Shown here one piece after another: positions 43,850-52,541 of a stretch of DNA of 64,000 bases. The stretch's first letter is position 1; every line of letters starts with the position of its first letter. The notes under the pieces are model-generated. The model ran no database searches and was not told the DNA's origin. It saw nothing but the letters and a program-made list of their open reading frames with translations. The DNA comes from Herbidospora yilanensis (GTDB lineage: Bacteria > Actinomycetota > Actinomycetes > Streptosporangiales > Streptosporangiaceae): contig NZ_BBXE01000042.1 in assembly GCF_001570565.1 (NCBI RefSeq), positions 1-64,000 of the forward strand, in the 5' to 3' direction. The translations under genes were made by a program, and so were the position numbers.

Positions 43850-44264
43850 CCTGATGACCACGATCATCCTGCAAGGTGATCTCGACGTCTTCGGCGCCGT
43901 GGAGCTCCGCCGCGCCGTCTGGAGGGCCGAGCGGGCCGCGCACCTGCGGCTCGACCTGGCCAAGGTGACGTTCATCGACGTCGCGGGCGCCCGGACGCTG
44001 CTCTGGGCGCACCGCAGGGCCCGCGGGCGGGTTTCCCTCGCGAACCCGCCCGACGGGGTGCTCCGGTTGCTGCGGCTGCTCGACTTCGACCGGTACCTCG
44101 AAGTGGATACGCTGGCCGGTGATGTCGTACCGAATGCTCTTCACGTGGGTCCTGCGCCGCTCCGACGCGGAGAAGATCCACCATCTGACGATCCGCCTGC
44201 TGGCGACCCTGTCGGTCCTGCCAGTCGTGAAGCGGATCCTCCACGCCTTGCTGGCCCCCCGTGA
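43824..44264 (+). CDS. STAS-domain protein overlapping pyrD
   Basis: About 146 residues from GTG 43824; ATG 43854 is an alternative. The STAS/anti-sigma antagonist pattern is IILQGDLDVFGAVELRRAV, then LRLDLAKVTFIDVAGARTLL, where the Asp-Val-Ala replaces the usual Asp-Ser phosphorylation site. So it may not be regulated by Ser phosphorylation. The Pro/Asp-rich tail overlaps the start of pyrD by over 140 bases. Either it genuinely extends or pyrD starts later. Confidence 0.7.
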   Translation: MEIRTTRSDLMTTIILQGDLDVFGAVELRRAVWRAERAAHLRLDLAKVTFIDVAGARTLLWAHRRARGRVSLANPPDGVLRLLRLLDFDRYLEVDTLAGDVVPNALHVGPAPLRRGEDPPSDDPPAGDPVGPASREADPPRLAGPP

Positions 44265-45186
44265 CGAGTCGCTGCGGGTCCAGGCGTTCGGGGTGCACTT
44301 CCCGACGCCGTTCGGGCTCGCCGCCGGGTTCGACAAGAACGCCGAGTGCGTCCCGGCGCTGGCCGCGCTCGGGTTCGGCCACGTCGAGGTCGGCACGATC
44401 ACGGCCCACGCCCAGCCCGGCAACGCCCGCCCGCGCCTGTTCCGGCTGGTCCCGGAGAAGGCGATCATCAACCGGATGGGCTTCAACAACGAGGGCGCCA
44501 AGATGGCCGCCCGCCGGTTGAAGCGGGTCCGCGGGGTGCCCGCGGTGGTCGGGGTGAACATCGGCAAGACCAAGGTCGTCCCCGAAGAAGAGGCCACCCG
44601 CGACTACGTCGCCAGCGCCCGGGTCCTCGCCGGCCTGGCCGACTACCTGGTCGTGAACGTCTCCTCACCCAACACCCCCGGCCTGCGCAACCTCCAGGCG
44701 GTCGACCTGCTGCGCCCGCTGCTGACCGAGGTCAAGGCGGTCGCGGGCCGCACCCCGCTGCTGGTGAAGATCGCCCCCGACCTGGCCGACGAGGACATCG
44801 ACGAGGTCGCCGAGCTCGCCGCCGAACTGGGCCTGGCCGGCATCATCGCGACCAACACCACGATCAGCCGCGCGGGCGTCTCCAGCACCGAGACCGGCGG
44901 CCTGTCCGGCCGCCCGCTGAAAGACCGGTCGCTGGAGGTCCTGCGCCGCCTCCACGCCAAGGTCGGCGACCGCCTGGTGCTGGTCTCCGTCGGCGGCGTG
45001 GAAGACGTCGACGACGTCTGGGAGCGCCTGCTGGCCGGCGCCACGCTGGTCCAGGGCTACACCGGCCTGATCTACGGCGGCCCGCTGTGGGCCTGGCACA
45101 TCAACCGGCAGCTCGCCCGCCGGCTGCGCCGCCACGGTCTCTCCTCGGTACGCGACCTACATGCTCGGGCGGGTCGAGTCGGCTGA
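44122..45186 (+). CDS. pyrD: Dihydroorotate dehydrogenase, class 2 (quinone-dependent)
   Basis: 354 residues. It oxidises dihydroorotate to orotate in pyrimidine synthesis using FMN and a membrane quinone. The N-terminal membrane helix (YRMLFTWVLRRSDAEKIHHL) marks class 2. FGLAAGFDKNAE, NRMGFNNEG, VNVSSPNTPGLR (catalytic Ser), LLVKIAPDLAD and TNTTISR are all present. Start ATG 44122 (MSYRMLF) matches actinobacterial homologues. It converges on the hexosaminidase gene with 30 bases shared. Confidence 0.95.
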   Translation: MSYRMLFTWVLRRSDAEKIHHLTIRLLATLSVLPVVKRILHALLAPRDESLRVQAFGVHFPTPFGLAAGFDKNAECVPALAALGFGHVEVGTITAHAQPGNARPRLFRLVPEKAIINRMGFNNEGAKMAARRLKRVRGVPAVVGVNIGKTKVVPEEEATRDYVASARVLAGLADYLVVNVSSPNTPGLRNLQAVDLLRPLLTEVKAVAGRTPLLVKIAPDLADEDIDEVAELAAELGLAGIIATNTTISRAGVSSTETGGLSGRPLKDRSLEVLRRLHAKVGDRLVLVSVGGVEDVDDVWERLLAGATLVQGYTGLIYGGPLWAWHINRQLARRLRRHGLSSVRDLHARAGRVG

Positions 45187-46746
45187 CAACGTCAGCTCGT
45201 CGAGATGGCGCATGGCCGCGGCCACGTCGAGCCCGCCCGGCGTGTGGGGACGTGACCGCTGCCAGGGCCTCGGGCCGTCGAGCGGGCGGTAGTTGACGCC
45301 CGCGGCGTCGAGACGGCCCAGATGGTGTTCCAGGCGGCCCAGGAAGTCCGGTGCGGCCGGGCGGCCGGTCCAGGCGATCTCGGCCATGGCGCAGCCCCGG
45401 GGCCAGGCCTTGTAGTCGAGGGTGCGGGCGTCGGGGATGTACTCCGACCAGAGCTGGAACTGGGCGCCCAGCACCCGCTCGGCGGCGACGTCGAAGGCGG
45501 CGACGTCGCCGACGGTGATCGACTCGCCCAGGGCCGCCGGTTCGTCGGCCGAGGCCGCCTCGGCGTAGTCGAAGTAGAGCGGGAACACCGGCGTCAGCAC
45601 CACGTCGTGACCGGCCGCGATGGCCCTGCGGGCGACGTTCGTGCCGCGCCAGGGCATCACGACGGTGTCGTCGCGGAGCATGCCGCTGACGAACGCCTCG
45701 TCCCACACGACCGCCCGGCTGCCCCGCTCGGCCAGCAGGTCGGCCAGCCGCCGCAGGAACCAGGCGTGCAGGTCTCCCGGGGTGGCCAGGTGCTGGGCCC
45801 GCTGGAAGGCGGTGATCTCCGTGGACGCGGCCCAGGCGTCGAGCACGCACTCGTCGCCGCCGATGTGGAAGAACGGGGTCTCGCCGAGGGCGCCGAGGAC
45901 CTCGTCGAAGACGGTGGCCAGGAAGTCGATCGTCTTCGGCAGCGGGGCGAGGATCGCCGGGGAGATGCCCCAGCGCTCCAGCACCCGGTGCCGCCGCGAC
46001 GGGTCGGCGCCGAACTCCGGGTAGGCGGCCAGGATCGCCGACGCGTGGCCCGGAACGTCGATCTCGGGCACGACGGTGACCGCCCGCTGCCGGGCATAGG
46101 CCGCGATCTCCCGCAGATCGTCGAGCGTGTAGAAGCCGCCGTGGGGGGTCGCGTCGTAGCTCTCCGGCTCGCCCTTGCGCGAGGTGATCGTCTGGGCGCG
46201 GTGCGAGCCGATCTCGTGCAGGCGCGGATAGGCCCGCGACTCGACCCGCCAGCCCTGGTCGTCGGCCAGGTGGAGGTGGAGCCGGTTGAGCTTGTGCATG
46301 GCCAGCAGGTCGATCATCCGCAGCACGTCGTGCTTGGGCAGGAAGTGCCGGGAGACGTCGAGATGCGCGCCACGCCATGAGAGCGCCGGAGCGTCCGCCA
46401 CACGGACGCAGGGGACGTCGTATGCGGAAAGTGGGGAAACCGCGCGGAAGGCGTCGTGGGGGAGCAACTGGCGCAACGTCTGCGCGGCGTAGAAGGCGCC
46501 CGCGGCGTCGCCCGCGAGGATCTCGATGTCGTCGGCCCTCACGGTGAGGGTGGAGGACTCGGGGGCGCCGTGGCGGCGTACCGAAACCGGGCCGTCGCCG
46601 ATGACGGGGCCGAGAGCCGCGAGCGCCCGCCGGACCGGTTCGGCGAGGTCTCCGGCGACGCCGAAACCGGGCGTCAGCGGGAACACGCCCGGGAGGGCTT
46701 CGACGGACCGGGGGGCAGGCAGGAAGTGGCGCATGCCCTCGATCAT
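45157..46746 (-). CDS. GH20 beta-N-acetylhexosaminidase
   Basis: 529 residues. An N-terminal GH20b domain is followed by the catalytic barrel: WRGAHLDVSRHF, LHLADDQGWRVES, VPEIDVPGHASAIL and the catalytic pair in FFHIGGDEC (Asp-Glu), later LWSEYI and EIAWTG. It removes terminal GlcNAc or GalNAc from chitin, peptidoglycan or glycans. No signal peptide, so it is probably intracellular. Three bases separate it from the amidase stop, suggesting a joint role in cell-wall turnover. Confidence 0.93.
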   Translation of the reverse strand: MIEGMRHFLPAPRSVEALPGVFPLTPGFGVAGDLAEPVRRALAALGPVIGDGPVSVRRHGAPESSTLTVRADDIEILAGDAAGAFYAAQTLRQLLPHDAFRAVSPLSAYDVPCVRVADAPALSWRGAHLDVSRHFLPKHDVLRMIDLLAMHKLNRLHLHLADDQGWRVESRAYPRLHEIGSHRAQTITSRKGEPESYDATPHGGFYTLDDLREIAAYARQRAVTVVPEIDVPGHASAILAAYPEFGADPSRRHRVLERWGISPAILAPLPKTIDFLATVFDEVLGALGETPFFHIGGDECVLDAWAASTEITAFQRAQHLATPGDLHAWFLRRLADLLAERGSRAVVWDEAFVSGMLRDDTVVMPWRGTNVARRAIAAGHDVVLTPVFPLYFDYAEAASADEPAALGESITVGDVAAFDVAAERVLGAQFQLWSEYIPDARTLDYKAWPRGCAMAEIAWTGRPAAPDFLGRLEHHLGRLDAAGVNYRPLDGPRPWQRSRPHTPGGLDVAAAMRHLDELTLSADSTRPSM

Positions 46747-46749
46747 GGA

Positions 46750-47583
46750 TTACTTCAGGTAGGTCTGGAAGCTGCCCGCCAGGGCCTCGGCGAGGTCCTG
46801 GCGCCAGGAGGAGCTCTTCAGCTTGGCCGCGTCGCCGGCGTTGCGCATGTTGCCCGACTCGATGAAGACCTTCGGCACCGTCGACAGGTTCAGCCCGCCC
46901 AGGTCGGAGCGGTAGTCGAGGGCGTTCTTCCCGATGTAATTGGCGTAGGGCATGCCCGTCTGCTTCTTCACCGCGTTGCGCACGGCGAGGCCGAGCTTGG
47001 CCGACTTGGCGACCACCGGGTCGACCGGGCCGTTGATCTTCTTCGGCATGATGACGTGGAAGCCGTGGCTGGTCGAGCCGGCGCCGTCGGCGTGGATCGA
47101 GATCGCCAGGTCGGCCTTGGCCTTGTTGCCGATCGCGGCGCGCTGGGTGATGCACGGCCCGACGCCGGTGTTGTTCTCGCGGGTCAGCTTGACCGTGGCG
47201 CCTTCGGCCCTCAGCAGCTTGGCGAGGCGGACCGAGACGTCCCAGGTGAACGCGGCCTCGGAGTAGCCGTCGTTGGTCGCGGTGCCGGTCGTGTCGCAGG
47301 CCTTCTTCTGGGTCAGCACGTCGACCTGCTTGTTGATGACGTCGGGGCGCTTGTAGTTGCCACCGTTGTGACCCGGGTCGATCACGATGACCTTGCCCTG
47401 GAGGGCCTTCGCCGGCGCCTCAGCGGGCGCGGCGACCGCTTCGGAGACCGCGGCCTTCCCCGTGCCGGGCTGCGCGGCGGCCGGGGCAGACTCGGCACCC
47501 GCGGCCACCCCGCCACCGCACGCGGCGGTCCCCAGACCGAGCACGGCCAGAGCGGCGGCGGCGAGCGCCGGACGAGTCTTCAT
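46750..47583 (-). CDS. N-acetylmuramoyl-L-alanine amidase (Amidase_3), lipoprotein-like
   Basis: 277 residues. The signal sequence (ALAAAALAVLGLGTAACGG) ends in a Cys suited to lipid attachment. After an Ala/Pro-rich linker comes Amidase_3 with the zinc ligands: VIVIDPGHNGG (His), Glu in the region ATNDGYSEAAF, SIHADG (His) and the catalytic Glu in VFIESGNMRNAGDA. It cleaves the amide bond linking peptide to MurNAc. Start ATG 47583. Transcribed into the hexosaminidase gene. Confidence 0.92.
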   Translation of the reverse strand: MKTRPALAAAALAVLGLGTAACGGGVAAGAESAPAAAQPGTGKAAVSEAVAAPAEAPAKALQGKVIVIDPGHNGGNYKRPDVINKQVDVLTQKKACDTTGTATNDGYSEAAFTWDVSVRLAKLLRAEGATVKLTRENNTGVGPCITQRAAIGNKAKADLAISIHADGAGSTSHGFHVIMPKKINGPVDPVVAKSAKLGLAVRNAVKKQTGMPYANYIGKNALDYRSDLGGLNLSTVPKVFIESGNMRNAGDAAKLKSSSWRQDLAEALAGSFQTYLK

Positions 47584-47676
47584 CACGGTGGTTCCTCTCG
47601 CAGGCGGGCACTACAAGCACCCAACCTACGCGTTCCCTGGCCGTGACCTGGCCGTTATATGAGTAAAGGATGCAAA

Positions 47677-47916
47677 TCACCCAGAGCCCTGGCCCTGGAT
47701 CTGCAGCAGGGCCGCGAGTTCGCGGGCCTCCTCGGCGTCGAGGCCGAGGACGACCCGGGGGCGGCCCCACGGGTGGTCGATCGAGTGCGCCACATAGCTG
47801 GCCACGGATTCGTCGCCCGTTTCGGCGCGGCCACGGGCGTGGCGCCAGTGGCCCCAGGCCCGTTCGAGTTCGGCCGCCGCGCGCTGGGCACAGGAGACCA
47901 ACTCTGGATCACGCAT
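47677..47916 (-). CDS. Small hypothetical protein
   Basis: 79 residues from ATG 47916, with GGGGGA seven bases upstream. Helical, charged (AAAELERAWGHWRHARGRAE) and ending LDAEEARELAALLQIQ. A typical actinobacterial conserved hypothetical; nothing suggests a function. It lies between the LacI regulator and the amidase, on the same strand. Confidence 0.6.
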   Translation of the reverse strand: MRDPELVSCAQRAAAELERAWGHWRHARGRAETGDESVASYVAHSIDHPWGRPRVVLGLDAEEARELAALLQIQGQGSG

Positions 47917-47995
47917 TGAATTCCCCCAGATCTTCACCGTCCGGCGTCGTGGCCCGAGTCAACACGGACCGTGACCCGACGCCGGACCGGTTGAC

Positions 47996-49093
47996 CTAGC
48001 TTTGGGAATCCTTTGGCGCGGGGCCAGTGCTGCGGCGGGTGATGAGCTGCGGCGTCACCTGGCGCAGGCGGGAGTTCTTGCCCGGCTCGGAGATCCGGTC
48101 GCTGAGCAGCGCGGCGGCCGAGCGGCCCATCGCGCGACGCGGCTGGTCGACCGAGGTCAGCGAGATGTGGTGGACGGCGGCCAGGTGGGTGTTGTCGTAG
48201 CCGACGACCGACAGGTCTTCGGGGACCCGCAGCCCGAGCTCGCTGGCGGCGGTGAGCACCCCGAGGGCGACGACGTCGTTGGCGGCGAAGATGGCGGTCG
48301 GCCGGGGGTCGCGCTCAAGAAGGGCCAGCGCCGCGCGGCGGCCGCCCTCCTCGGTGAAGTCGCCGTGCTCGACCATGATGTAGGGCGCCAGCGCGTGACG
48401 GCGCATGGCCACCAGATAACCCTCGCAGCGGCAACGGGCCGCGGAGGAGGGGGTGCCCTCGATGTGGGCGATCCGGCGGTGTCCGAGCTCGACCAGATGG
48501 TCGACCGCCAGACGCGCGCCGAGCTGGTCGTCGTCGACGACGATGTCGACGCTCTCAAGGTCGACGTCGCGTTCTCCGACGACGACGGTGGGCGTGTAGG
48601 CGGCGGCCTCGGCCAGGGTGTCGCTGGACGGGGCGACCCCCAGCAGCACCAGCCCGTCGACGCGCAGTTCGAGGAAGGCCTCGACGGCTTCGTCCTCGAA
48701 CGCCGGGTCGAAGCGGCCGGAGCCGATGAGCAGCCGCAGGCCCTCACCGTGGAGGCTCTCCTGGAGGCCGTCGAGGAACTCGGCGTAGAACGGGTTGTGC
48801 AGGTCGGCGACGAGGGCGCCGACGAGATGCGTACGGCCTTCGACGAGACTGCGGGCGACGGCGTTGGGCCGGTATCCCAGCTCCCTGGCCGCCTGCAGAA
48901 CCGCCTCCCGGCGATGCTCGCTCACATGAGGTGAGCCGCGAAGGACCAGCGAGACCAGGGACTTGGAGACGCCCGCGCGCTCGGCTACGTTGCGAATCGT
49001 CGGCCGTGGCCGTGGACTGAATCCGTCGAGTCCGGTAGGTCCGGGTACCGCGATGTCGCGCCGGGCAGTGGTCTGCATGGACGGTCCTGACAT
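47996..49093 (-). CDS. LacI-family transcriptional regulator
   Basis: 365 residues. DNA-binding helix-turn-helix and hinge: TIRNVAERAGVSKSLVSLVL, RPNAVARSLV. The periplasmic-binding-like core follows (HLVGALVADLHNPFYAEFLD, IFAANDVVALGVL, LSVVGYDN). Start ATG 49093 has GGGGAGA upstream; later ATG 49078 is possible. The sugar effector is unknown. The adjacent hexosaminidase/amidase genes could be targets, but no matching operator was found. Confidence 0.9.
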   Translation of the reverse strand: MSGPSMQTTARRDIAVPGPTGLDGFSPRPRPTIRNVAERAGVSKSLVSLVLRGSPHVSEHRREAVLQAARELGYRPNAVARSLVEGRTHLVGALVADLHNPFYAEFLDGLQESLHGEGLRLLIGSGRFDPAFEDEAVEAFLELRVDGLVLLGVAPSSDTLAEAAAYTPTVVVGERDVDLESVDIVVDDDQLGARLAVDHLVELGHRRIAHIEGTPSSAARCRCEGYLVAMRRHALAPYIMVEHGDFTEEGGRRAALALLERDPRPTAIFAANDVVALGVLTAASELGLRVPEDLSVVGYDNTHLAAVHHISLTSVDQPRRAMGRSAAALLSDRISEPGKNSRLRQVTPQLITRRSTGPAPKDSQS

Positions 49094-49339
49094 GGTTCTC
49101 CCCACGATGCGCGGATGTGCACCTGCCAAGAAGAACGATCGAGAGCCGAATAAGGTACGGCCGAGTTGTCTCGATCCTTGAGAAAGCTGTCAGGGCGGAG
49201 CGGGAGGGGCCACGGAACCGGTGGGGTTGGCGCCGGGCGGGCGGCGCCTTTCCACACCCCTACTGCAGGTGTGCGGCTGTTGGACGCGCTCACTCACGCG
49301 AGCGCGCCGTCCCCCTCGTGGTTGCGACCCCCCGCTGCG

Positions 49340-49543
49340 TTACTCCGAACGCTGCTGCGGAATCCCCGCCAGCAGCGCCCTCACCTCGGTCTCCCGGTAA
49401 CGCCGGTGCCCACCGAGCGTGCGGATGGACGTCAACTTGCCGGCCTTCGCCCACCGCGTGACGGTCTTGGGGTCGACCCGGAACATCGTTGCGACCTCCG
49501 CCGGGGTGAGCAGTGGCTCTGCCTCGGGTGTACGAGCTGACAT
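49340..49543 (-). CDS. bldC: BldC-type developmental regulator
   Basis: 67 residues, single MerR-like winged helix: LLTPAEVATMFRVDPKTVTR, WAKAGKLTSIRTLGGHRRYR and a C-terminal LLAGIPQQRSE. Size and sequence match Streptomyces BldC almost completely. BldC delays the switch from growth to sporulation by head-to-tail oligomers on direct repeats. Neighbours to the right are those of the Streptomyces locus. Confidence 0.95.
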   Translation of the reverse strand: MSARTPEAEPLLTPAEVATMFRVDPKTVTRWAKAGKLTSIRTLGGHRRYRETEVRALLAGIPQQRSE

Positions 49544-49865
49544 TTGTGCGGCCTCTCCTCCGTGTGGACCGGCGACAGCGATCCTGCGACTTATATCTGC
49601 GCTTGTCACGGGATGTCCCTCAATGATCCATAACGTGCGGTTTCACGGACCATTTGCGGCATCACCCGATGTGACCATACAGCCACGTAGCGCGATTGGC
49701 GAGCCCTCTGGGCACAACGTCTCGACCACGTGTTGATGTCACGCTCGGTGATTCTAGCGACACGTTTCGTGGTATCGCAGTGAAAACGGCAAACTACTCA
49801 GTTCGCAGTTGTGAGATCGTGCATCTCCTGACCCAACACCGCAGGTCAGCGTCGAGTGATTACGG
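49544..49865. other. Upstream region of bldC, no gene
   Basis: Less GC-rich than its surroundings and free of convincing coding sequence. It should carry the bldC promoter; I could not assign its boxes. A short hairpin (CACG TTT CGTG) lies near 49770. Confidence 0.4.
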
Positions 49866-50753
49866 TCAGTTAGCTGATTCGAGGCTCTGCACTGACCGCC
49901 AGCGGAGGATCACGCGCTGGTACATGGCGAAGGCAAGTTCTTCCTGACCGTTGTCCAAACCCGTGAGAGCGGCGGCCAGCTCGGCCACCGACTGGTCGGC
50001 CTGGAGGGTCTCGTCGTCCATGAGGTGGACGATGCCGCCGTAGTCGAGCTCCACCAGCGAGTGGGGGTGGAACTCCTCCAGCCAGCGGCCCACCTCTTCG
50101 ACGTCGGTGAGCGTGTCGACGTCGCCCACGTGACGGCGGATGACGACCAGGGCGCGGGCCACCCGCTTCCTGGCCTGGGCCATCGAGGTGACGTAGAGCA
50201 TGTTCCTGGCCGGGGCCATGGTCACGCCGGTCGACGACTCGGGCTCCTGCTCGCCGCGCAGGACCAGCCAGCGCTCGGCGGAGTCGAAGGGCACGAACCA
50301 GGGCGTCGGGACGTGCCAGGTGCTGGTCATGATGTGGGTGCGCAGCGAGGGCTCACCGCGCTTGAAGGCGTCGAACTCGCCGGCCGTGTGCTCCGCGACC
50401 GGCGGGGGCACGAAACGGTCGGCCAGCTTGGCCGGCAGGCTGCCCCGCCACGAGGCGAACGCCAGCCACGACCGCAGCCGGGTCTGCCACGGGCAGACGT
50501 AGAGGACGCCGTCGACCCGGCGCAGATAGGCGTTGTGACTCTCCGCCGCCGGGGCCGGGGCGGGTGGGACCCGCAACAGCCGGCGTAGTGACTCCTCGTG
50601 CTCCACCGCGAGGGCGCCCGCGCGGCGGGGCCGCCGCGGGTTCTGGGCATAGGCGTTCCACCGAAGGCGTTCCTGCTCGGAGAAGGCGCTCAGCGGCTCA
50701 TAGACGCGGAGATACGCGGCGTAGGGCAGCACAACGGCATCGTGCCATGCCAC
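49866..50753 (-). CDS. Conserved hypothetical protein next to bldC
   Basis: 295 residues. Soluble, with VLYVCPWQTRLRSWLAFASW, THIMTSTWHVPTPWFVPFD, and MLYVTSMAQARKRVARALVV. A homologous hypothetical gene lies between bldC and the valine dehydrogenase gene in Streptomyces. No function is known. Divergent from the dehydrogenase gene. Confidence 0.8.
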   Translation of the reverse strand: MAWHDAVVLPYAAYLRVYEPLSAFSEQERLRWNAYAQNPRRPRRAGALAVEHEESLRRLLRVPPAPAPAAESHNAYLRRVDGVLYVCPWQTRLRSWLAFASWRGSLPAKLADRFVPPPVAEHTAGEFDAFKRGEPSLRTHIMTSTWHVPTPWFVPFDSAERWLVLRGEQEPESSTGVTMAPARNMLYVTSMAQARKRVARALVVIRRHVGDVDTLTDVEEVGRWLEEFHPHSLVELDYGGIVHLMDDETLQADQSVAELAAALTGLDNGQEELAFAMYQRVILRWRSVQSLESAN

Positions 50754-50860
50754 GCCGCGTCACGCATTGGGCGGCGTTCCGTAATCCATGATCGTCGCTA
50801 CGCTGGAAGGTGGAACCGCCGCAACGGAGCGGCGGACAGGGACGATCAGGAGTCACCAAA

Positions 50861-51946
50861 GTGACCGACGTCTTCGGGCTTTCCCACAAGGATCAGACCC
50901 GTCACGAACAGGTCGTGTTCTGCGCCGACGACAAGTCCGGCCTCTACGCGATCATCGCCATCCACAACACCGCCCTCGGTCCTGGGCTGGGTGGAACACG
51001 TTTCTATCCCTACCCGGACGAATCCGCCGCGCTGGCCGACGTGCTGAACCTGTCGCGGGCGATGGCGTACAAGAACGCGCTCGCCGGCCTCGACCACGGC
51101 GGCGGCAAAGCGGTGATCATCGGCGACCCCGCGACCGACAAGTCCGAGGCGCTGCTGCGCGCCTACGGCAAGTTCGTCCAGTCGCTCGGCGGGCGCTACT
51201 ACACCGCCTGTGACGTGGGCACCTACAGCGAGGACATGGACGTCATCGCGCGCGAGAGCTCCTACGTCACCGGCCGCACCCCGGCCAACGGCGGCGCCGG
51301 CGACAGCTCGATCCTCACCGCCTACGGCGTCTACCAGGGCATGCGGGCCGCCGCCCGGCACGCCTTCGGCGAGACCTCGCTGTGCGGCCGCCGGGTCGGC
51401 GTCGAGGGGGTCGGCAAGGTCGGCCACCGGCTGGTGGAACACATTCTCGACGAGGGCGGCGAGGTCGTCGTCTGCGACGTCGACGAACTCGCGGTCGGCC
51501 GTGTCCGCCAGCGGCACCCGCAGGTCGAGGTCGTCTCCGACGCCGCGGCCCTGAAGCGTGCCGACATCGACGTGTACGCCCCCTGCGCCCTCGGCGGCGC
51601 CCTCGACGACACGGCCGTGGCCGAGCTCCGGGCGAAGATCGTCTGCGGCGGGGCCAACAACCAGCTCGCCCACCCCGGGGTCGAGAAGCAACTCGCCGAC
51701 CGCGGCGTCCTGTACGCCCCCGACTACGTGGTGAATTCGGGGGGAGTGATCCAGGTCGCTGATGAGATCGCCGGATTCGACATGGACAGGGCGAAGGCGC
51801 GGGCGGGTCAGATCTTCGACACGACCCTGAAAATCTTCGCCATCGCCGACGACGAAGGCGTTCCACCAGCCGTCGCAGCAGATAGGCTGGCGGAGCGCAG
51901 AATGTCGGAAGTCGGGCGGCTTAGGGGTATTTGGCTGGGCCGGTGA
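50861..51946 (+). CDS. Glu/Leu/Phe/Val-type amino-acid dehydrogenase
   Basis: 361 residues from GTG 50861. NAD-dependent oxidative deamination of branched-chain or aromatic amino acids. The catalytic region includes [20 protein letters not shown] (Gly-rich substrate loop) and [20 protein letters not shown] (Lys residues). The Rossmann motif is [20 protein letters not shown]. By position it corresponds to Streptomyces valine dehydrogenase; leucine or phenylalanine specificity cannot be excluded. Confidence 0.92.
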   Translation: MTDVFGLSHKDQTRHEQVVFCADDKSGLYAIIAIHNTALGPGLGGTRFYPYPDESAALADVLNLSRAMAYKNALAGLDHGGGKAVIIGDPATDKSEALLRAYGKFVQSLGGRYYTACDVGTYSEDMDVIARESSYVTGRTPANGGAGDSSILTAYGVYQGMRAAARHAFGETSLCGRRVGVEGVGKVGHRLVEHILDEGGEVVVCDVDELAVGRVRQRHPQVEVVSDAAALKRADIDVYAPCALGGALDDTAVAELRAKIVCGGANNQLAHPGVEKQLADRGVLYAPDYVVNSGGVIQVADEIAGFDMDRAKARAGQIFDTTLKIFAIADDEGVPPAVAADRLAERRMSEVGRLRGIWLGR

Positions 51947-52097
51947 CCGCCGACGCGCATACGGCGTACCGAGCGGGGCGCAAAACAGGTACGGTTGTAG
52001 GCGAACGAATGGCTGACGTCCAAAGTCAGGTGGCGTCAGTGCGTGGTGCGTTAGCGACGAGGGGTCGGGCACGACCCCGCATGAGGGGGTCGAGCCA

Positions 52098-52334
52098 ATG
52101 GGGCGCGGCCGAGCCAAGGCCAAGCAGGTCAAGGTTGCCCGCCAGCTGAAGTACAACAGCGGCGGCACCGATCTTGAGCGCCTGCGCGCGGAGCTCGGAG
52201 TCGAGGAGCATGTCGATTCCGACCGCACAGACGAGCACGACCCTTATGACGAGTTGGCTGAGCGGTACGCCGACTACGCCAACGTCGATGACGAGGATGA
52301 TGAGGACGACTCCTCATCCGGGGGCCGTCGTTGA
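52098..52334 (+). CDS. DUF3073 small protein
   Basis: 78 residues: MGRGRAKAKQVKVARQLKYN, then an acidic tail (DEDDEDDSS). DUF3073 proteins are confined to actinobacteria and often lie beside purM, as here. Function unknown. A strong hairpin terminator follows. Confidence 0.95.
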   Translation: MGRGRAKAKQVKVARQLKYNSGGTDLERLRAELGVEEHVDSDRTDEHDPYDELAERYADYANVDDEDDEDDSSSGGRR

Positions 52335-52361
52335 GCGGCACCTGACCCAGCGTTGATCACG

Positions 52362-52391
52362 CCCGGCGCGGTTCGCCACGCCGGGTGTTTT
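52362..52391 (+). terminator. Intrinsic terminator after the DUF3073 gene
   Basis: Stem CCCGGCG/CGCCGGG with a 10-base loop, followed by TGTTTT. Confidence 0.75.
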
Positions 52392-52509
52392 CCGCGCGAC
52401 CTCGTGAGGGTCCCGCGCTCCGGGTGACCGGAGTGCATACAGCCATTTCCATACGAGACCGAAAGCGCCGCCCGGGGGCAACCACCGCCAGGCGGCCTTT
52501 CGTGTTTCC

Positions 52510-52537
52510 CGGGCCCGGCGGCTCGCCGCCGGGCCCG
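52510..52537 (-). terminator. Strong GC hairpin just after purM
   Basis: 13-base perfect arms CGGGCCCGGCGGC and GCCGCCGGGCCCG around two bases, a few bases past the purM stop. It has no T-run on the minus strand, so it would be a U-less actinobacterial hairpin terminator. Confidence 0.6.
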
Positions 52538-52541
52538 TCGA

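Noticed and set aside
45101-47155. 684-codon minus-strand frame over the hexosaminidase and amidase
   Set aside because: Composed of Arg/Pro/Gly runs and out of frame with both recognised enzymes.
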